From Candidatus Gastranaerophilales bacterium (lineage in GTDB: Bacteria > Cyanobacteriota > Vampirovibrionia > Gastranaerophilales > JAQUYY01), in the NCBI GenBank assembly GCA_028691575.1, contig JAQUYY010000071.1:1-8486 (forward strand): a stretch of 8,486 nucleotides of DNA, read 5' to 3'. The notes under the pieces are model-generated. The model had not been told where the DNA came from. It was given only the letters and a program-made list of their open reading frames with translations, and searched no databases. Position 1 is the first letter of the stretch; each line of letters begins with the position of its first letter. The position numbers and the translations under genes are program-made. Positions 5,363 to 8,486 of this stretch are shown here, one piece after another.

Positions 5363-5998
5363 ATGAAATATAACCAATTTGAGAGTATAAAAAATATTTT
5401 AGAAAAAGTATCGGGAAATTTAAACCTGGATAGAGGTCTTAAGGAAATTTCGCTCTTAAGCACTTGGGGTGAAATCATTGGGGAGAGATTTAAGTCAAAT
5501 ACCAAGGCTATTAGTATCATTGATAAAAAGAAATTCGATGTATTAGTTGTTGCTGTAGCATCTGGTGCTATTTCTCAAGATTTAATGTTTTTTAAAAATG
5601 ATATACTGAAAAAACTCTACAAACCTGCAAAATCATTGGGGTTTGAGATTAAAGACATCATATTTAATCATAAAATTTGGAATGAAATCACAAGACCGTT
5701 AGCGGAAATCCAAGAAGAAATTGGCATAAAAATTTATAACGAAAAGCCTACTGATGAGGAGCTATCAAAAATTGAAATACCTGAAAGCATTATAAATTCT
5801 ACAAAAGAATCTTTGCAAAACCAGTCATTTGCTTCTGATGAAATAAAGATGAGGATATATGATTTAATAATCAAAGATATCAAATATCAAATCTGGCGAA
5901 AAATTAAAGGTTTCCCGTCTTGTAAAAACTGCGGGATTTCCCTAAATTATGATGAAAAAGACATGTTATGCCCATCTTGTAAATTTGCTTTAAGATAG
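5363..5998 (+). CDS. DciA-like (DUF721) protein with C-terminal zinc ribbon
   Basis: Residues 3-102 follow the DUF721 pattern: an N-terminal helix with I-x-x-ILEKV, W35 in STWGEIIGERF, then a strand pair (FDVLVVAVASGAISQDLMF) and a helix before GFEIKDIIF. DUF721 includes DciA, the ancestral loader of the replicative helicase DnaB. Here the domain is followed by about 80 residues of charged helical sequence and a four-cysteine zinc ribbon: C187-x2-C190, then C203-x2-C206. Extra C-terminal cysteine motifs occur in some DciA relatives. The start is ATG 5363 with AAGGTG eight bases upstream, five bases after the methyltransferase stop, so it is the third gene of the ispF operon. A helicase-loading role is inferred from family membership; RNA or DNA binding through the ribbon is possible. 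Confidence 0.75.
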   Translation: MKYNQFESIKNILEKVSGNLNLDRGLKEISLLSTWGEIIGERFKSNTKAISIIDKKKFDVLVVAVASGAISQDLMFFKNDILKKLYKPAKSLGFEIKDIIFNHKIWNEITRPLAEIQEEIGIKIYNEKPTDEELSKIEIPESIINSTKESLQNQSFASDEIKMRIYDLIIKDIKYQIWRKIKGFPSCKNCGISLNYDEKDMLCPSCKFALR

Positions 5999-6039
5999 TA
6001 AAATGCAAAAATGAGTGCTGTTTTTTTATTTAGCAATTT

Positions 6040-6070
6040 TTGACGGTTAATTGTTTTTATAAAATAAGAT
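6040..6070 (+). promoter_or_regulatory. Possible promoter of the small gene at 6097
   Basis: TTGACG (6040-6045) is five of six to the -35 box. TAAGAT (6065-6070) lies 19 bp downstream and is a moderate -10. The -10 lies at the start of a tandem 10-bp repeat. The spacing is at the long limit, so this is tentative. Confidence 0.3.
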
Positions 6071-6083
6071 AGGATAAGATAGG
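6064..6083 (+). repeat. Two tandem copies of ATAAGATAGG
   Basis: The 10-mer ATAAGATAGG is present twice in direct succession (6064-6073 and 6074-6083), just ahead of the small gene. The second copy supplies the only Shine-Dalgarno-like AGGA, 12 bases before the ATG at 6097. It may be a slippage duplication. Confidence 0.7.
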
Positions 6084-6096
6084 AATTATTGAATAG

Positions 6097-6312
6097 ATGA
6101 CTATAAAAAATTGTTTGAATATGGCTAAACCTGTTTATCACGTTGCTAGTGCAGCTTCTACAGCTTATGCCAAAGCAATTATGCTTCAAAAATACGGATT
6201 AACTCCAGATGTTCTTGCGCTTAATTCGAAAACGATTTCTTTATCTACTAATTATGCTGTAAAAACAATTATTAACGGGATTAAAAAACATTTTAAAAAG
6301 TTAGATGCATAA
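6097..6312 (+). CDS. Small hypothetical protein, 71 residues
   Basis: I do not recognise this protein. It has an Ala/Ser-rich, probably helical segment (about 13-32: HVASAASTAYAKAIMLQKYG), a short middle part (GLTPDVLALNSKT) and a basic C-terminal helix (about 51-71, ending IKKHFKKLDA), giving a positive net charge. It has no signal peptide and no clear membrane span. The codons used resemble those of neighbouring genes and the segment is visibly less AT-rich than its flanks, which favours a real gene. The ribosome-binding site is weak: AGGA 12 bases before the ATG, inside the tandem repeat. It is 98 bp after the dciA-like gene and converges with the asparaginase gene, with 16 bp between the stops. 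Confidence 0.5.
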   Translation: MTIKNCLNMAKPVYHVASAASTAYAKAIMLQKYGLTPDVLALNSKTISLSTNYAVKTIINGIKKHFKKLDA

Positions 6313-6328
6313 TTTAGCAATAAAAATT

Positions 6329-7306
6329 TCAAAAACAAAGTTTGTATTTGCCGACAGTTTTTCCTAAATTTGTTTTAATTATTGGGGTGTATATTTCTTG
6401 AATCAGAGGTGAATTGATGTCATTTTCATTTAACCAGCCCAGTTTTTTTAACATTTCGATTAAAACAAATGCTCTTGCATTCATATTTCCATCTGCAATT
6501 TTAACGCCTAAAACCTGATTAATTTTAATATTTGCAACCAAACATAGTCCTTCAGCGCCGACTTTAGCGATTAAATTTCCGGAAGAAGCCTCTATAATAT
6601 GGCTATCTTGCCTATTTTTCCCACCAATGATGAATGGATTTTTTATAAAAGCATCTAAAATAGGTTTATAATCTTTATTGGTAAATAAATTCAAGAAGCC
6701 AACACACATTTCTTTAAGACTCATTGCCCATAAAGGAGTTCCGCATCCGTCAAATCCTAGTATGGCATCGTTTTTAAGATTACACAAATTTTTTGTATGT
6801 TCAAAAATCTCTTTTTGAAGCGGATGATTTTCATTAGTATAAGCATTTATATTCCACCCATTTTTAACACAAACGGCAAGCATGCCGGCATGTTTGCCGG
6901 AACAATTGTTATGAAGCACATTTGGTTTAAGCTCATTTTTTATAAGAAAATTTTGTTCTTCTGTATCAATGGGAGAATGAATACCGCATTGTAAATATGT
7001 AGAATCCAAGCCGATTTTATTCAAAACACTCTCTACTAATTTTGTATGTATTTTTGTACCTGAATGAGAAGCACAGCAAATAGCCAATTCTTTTGTTGAA
7101 AAATCGAATTTTTTATTTGCACCGCTTGTTAAAATCGGTATGGCCTGAAATGGCTTAAAAGAAGAGTGCATAAAAAATTGATAACTATCAATATTTCCTA
7201 TTTGATAAGCAACGCCAAGTTTTGAATCAATAATGCAAACAAGTCCATAATGTTCTCTTTCAACAATAGAGTTTCTAATAACTTCAACTAATTTTGCAAA
7301 TTTCAT
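6329..7306 (-). CDS. Asparaginase, Rhizobium etli type II family (PF06089)
   Basis: A 325-residue cytoplasmic enzyme expected to hydrolyse L-asparagine to aspartate and ammonia. It is unrelated to the E. coli AnsA/AnsB type. With the ATG at 7306, the key residues fall where they lie in the R. etli enzyme: Ser48 and Lys51 in HSSFKPFQA, Ser80 in CASHSG, Cys135 and Lys138 in NNCSGKHAGM, and the second zinc-site Cys at 188 in GFDGCGTP. A later Lys in AKVGAEG (248) is the probable equivalent of the remaining active-site Lys. The N-terminal LVEVIRNSIVEREHYG is typical. An in-frame TTG at 7321 would add five residues inside the upstream gene; ATG 7306 sits one base after that gene's TGA, the usual form of translational coupling, and I prefer it. 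No strong Shine-Dalgarno is seen, consistent with coupling. Confidence 0.9.
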   Translation of the reverse strand: MKFAKLVEVIRNSIVEREHYGLVCIIDSKLGVAYQIGNIDSYQFFMHSSFKPFQAIPILTSGANKKFDFSTKELAICCASHSGTKIHTKLVESVLNKIGLDSTYLQCGIHSPIDTEEQNFLIKNELKPNVLHNNCSGKHAGMLAVCVKNGWNINAYTNENHPLQKEIFEHTKNLCNLKNDAILGFDGCGTPLWAMSLKEMCVGFLNLFTNKDYKPILDAFIKNPFIIGGKNRQDSHIIEASSGNLIAKVGAEGLCLVANIKINQVLGVKIADGNMNARAFVLIEMLKKLGWLNENDINSPLIQEIYTPIIKTNLGKTVGKYKLCF

Positions 7307-7307
7307 T

Positions 7308-8072
7308 TCAATTTTTTTCAATATTTAATAATTTTCTTAACTGATCTTTTAAAAGTTTATTTTCTTGAGTCAATTTTTCTATTTTTCGTTCTAATTTATA
7401 TTCTTTTTCCGGATCAAGTGTTGATGTTGTGCTGTTTGAAATATTTTGGTCGAGGAAAAATCTTTTTTCACTCTCTTTTTTAATTTGTAAAACACTATTT
7501 ACATCTTGTTCGCTAACTCTATTGGCATTAATAAGAATTGTTGCTATGCCTACTTTTTCTTCAGTTGATTGAAGCAGATATTTTTGTGTCCGAAGAGCTT
7601 CTTCAAGATGTTCTAAAGATATTTTGCCTATTCTGACCAGATATTCGCCAAGACGTATTTTACCACTCATATAGTGAAGGTTAGCTTTTATAACTTCTGA
7701 ATCAATGGTCTTAAATAATTCATGATGAGATGCTTCAATAATATATGCGCAAGTCTCAGAAAGCGTCCAACAGTTATTTATAGTTATTTCAATAATACTT
7801 TGTTTCTCTTTTGCACCTTCAAGAAGTTTATAAATATTCAGATCTAATTTTCTTTCTCTGGTTTCTAATTCTTGCATGCCCATATAAGTAATTTCAGGCA
7901 CAAATAGTTGAATATTATTTTTTCTTTCCGGTAATTCAGGAGAAAGTCCTTTTAATATTTCTTCAAACTTTTCTTGAAGTTCGATAAATATAACTTCTTT
8001 CACCCAAAATGGCATGTCTAAAATTTTATTGCTAAAATCATTATACATATTTGCTTTATTTAATACTTCCAT
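7308..8072 (-). CDS. MshEN/GspE-N-type domain protein with C-terminal coiled coil
   Basis: The protein has 254 residues. The N-terminal region, about 1-135, is helical and not recognised (DMPFWVKEVIFIELQEKFEE near its start). Residues 140-163 form a complete copy of the 24-residue MshEN nucleotide-binding motif: RLGxxLVxxG, then I, L, AL and Q at the expected spacing (R140, G142, G149, Q163). A second copy (about 174-199, starting KVGIATILINANRV) keeps the helix pattern but has lost the RLG and the second Gly. MshEN domains, found at the N-terminus of GspE/PilB-type ATPases, bind c-di-GMP with two such motifs. Residues about 222-250 are a heptad-like charged coiled coil (EYKLERKIEKLTQENKLL). 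No ATPase domain is present. The ATG at 8072 has AAGGA upstream; the adjacent TTG at 8075 was rejected. The gene is coupled to the downstream asparaginase gene. c-di-GMP binding is inference. Confidence 0.7.
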   Translation of the reverse strand: MEVLNKANMYNDFSNKILDMPFWVKEVIFIELQEKFEEILKGLSPELPERKNNIQLFVPEITYMGMQELETRERKLDLNIYKLLEGAKEKQSIIEITINNCWTLSETCAYIIEASHHELFKTIDSEVIKANLHYMSGKIRLGEYLVRIGKISLEHLEEALRTQKYLLQSTEEKVGIATILINANRVSEQDVNSVLQIKKESEKRFFLDQNISNSTTSTLDPEKEYKLERKIEKLTQENKLLKDQLRKLLNIEKN

Positions 8073-8139
8073 CAATTTTCCTTTATAAAATTCCTTGTTA
8101 TTTATTTTAACTCATTTTTTCAAATTTGTTAAATATTTA
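8073..8139 (-). other. Short intergenic gap before the MshEN-domain gene
   Basis: These 67 very AT-rich bases hold the Shine-Dalgarno AAGGA (within TAAAGGAAAATTG, just before the ATG at 8072). A TTGAAA and a TTAAAAT occur, but not at promoter spacing. No hairpin with a T run is visible, so transcription probably continues through from the upstream gene. Confidence 0.4.
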
Positions 8140-8486
8140 TTATTTATTTGCAAAAGTTGAGTATGGTTTGTTCTTATTTTTCGTGTGTTTTTCTTTAAAT
8201 ATTTTATTCCATTTTTTGTTAACAATATTTAGCATACTTTCTTTTTCACCAGTTGTTAAGACGTTCCAGTAAACCGGTTTAATAAGGATTATTAACTGAT
8301 TTTTTTCTTTTGGATTAACATAAACACTTTGGATGTAGTTTTTGTAAGAAGAGTTTCGCAAAGAAGAAATTATTACAACATCTGTTTTTGAAACACTGTT
8401 TAATTTAATTTTATCAGAAATAGATATTTTGGCGAACCATAAAGATAGAAACGTAATAGAAATAATTAATATGACAAATGCGCTTA
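8140..8486 (-). CDS. Membrane-anchored protein of unknown function, 5' end outside window
   Basis: The frame is open from the right edge, so the start is outside the window; 114 residues are visible. They begin with a hydrophobic stretch (SAFVILIISITFLSLWFA, decoded from 8484 down) that looks like an N-terminal signal anchor. A probably extracytoplasmic domain of about 95 residues follows, with strands (VVIISSL, LIILIKPVYW), a W-x-x-L-x-x-x-x-K-x-x-M helix region (about 8185-8250) and a lysine-rich tail. I do not recognise the family. The gene ends 67 bp before the MshEN-domain gene on the same strand, with no clear terminator between, so they may share a transcript. Confidence 0.65.
   Translation of the reverse strand, partial: SAFVILIISITFLSLWFAKISISDKIKLNSVSKTDVVIISSLRNSSYKNYIQSVYVNPKEKNQLIILIKPVYWNVLTTGEKESMLNIVNKKWNKIFKEKHTKNKNKPYSTFANK

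Noticed and set aside
5329..5520. Minus-strand open frame of 63 codons.
   Set aside because: It is antisense to the methyltransferase end and dciA-like start; the plus-strand genes explain the region.
6006..6042. CAAAAAT/ATTTTTG stem with inner TGCT/AGCA after the dciA-like gene, considered as a terminator.
   Set aside because: The stem is mostly A-T, interrupted by unpaired bases, with its T run in the loop rather than after the stem. It is not a convincing terminator.
5947..6189. Minus-strand open frame of 80 codons.
   Set aside because: It covers the zinc-ribbon end of the dciA-like gene and the start of the small plus-strand gene; codon use is poor and there is no ribosome-binding site.
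6797..6994. Plus-strand open frame of 65 codons.
   Set aside because: It is antisense to the asparaginase active-site region, which is clearly coding on the minus strand.
8140..8361. A 73-codon gene starting at TTG 8361.
   Set aside because: The frame stays open upstream to the window edge and encodes a membrane anchor there, so 8361 is an internal codon of a longer gene.

Overview
The window is low-GC (about one third G+C by eye), densely coded DNA from what looks like a chromosomal core region. There are no transposases, phage genes, tRNAs, rRNAs or CRISPR repeats. The genes fit an anaerobic bacterium using the MEP isoprenoid route: an oxygen-sensitive class III ribonucleotide reductase, IspF, a DciA/DUF721 protein, an HD-GYP protein and an MshEN-type protein. 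Low GC, anaerobic metabolism, a DciA homologue with a C-terminal zinc ribbon and a compact cobalamin riboswitch would suit a non-photosynthetic relative of cyanobacteria (gut Melainabacteria/Gastranaerophilales type). That placement is inference; a clostridial or other low-GC anaerobe is not excluded.

Left part (1-2310). nrdD runs off the left edge on the minus strand and lacks its last Cys and Gly motifs. Its roughly 200-nt leader has a consensus-like promoter, then a compact cobalamin (B12) aptamer and two hairpins before the Shine-Dalgarno. The leader suggests that B12 represses this B12-independent reductase. Divergent from it are a YjbQ-family gene (2315-2713) and a stand-alone HD-GYP gene (2780-3706), each with a recognisable sigma-70-type promoter.

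Middle (3707-4160). A 454-bp non-coding stretch is unusually rich in structure. In order it holds a long interrupted palindrome with U tract, an A/T hairpin, a possible small RNA with a pyrimidine-rich anti-Shine-Dalgarno segment ending in a terminator, an 11-bp stem-loop and a classic bidirectional terminator. Then comes a tight plus-strand operon: ispF (4161-4649), a class I SAM methyltransferase (4650-5357) and a DciA/DUF721 protein with a zinc ribbon (5363-5998). A small orphan gene (6097-6312) follows.

Right part (6329-8486), all minus strand. A membrane-anchored protein enters from beyond the right edge. It is followed by a protein with a c-di-GMP-receptor-like MshEN domain and a C-terminal coiled coil. 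One nucleotide after that gene's stop starts an asparaginase of the Rhizobium etli type II family, with all its catalytic Ser/Lys/Cys positions. The HD-GYP enzyme and the MshEN protein suggest c-di-GMP signalling. The best leads are the riboswitch on nrdD, the structured intergenic region and the unusual MshEN-coiled-coil protein coupled to asparaginase.
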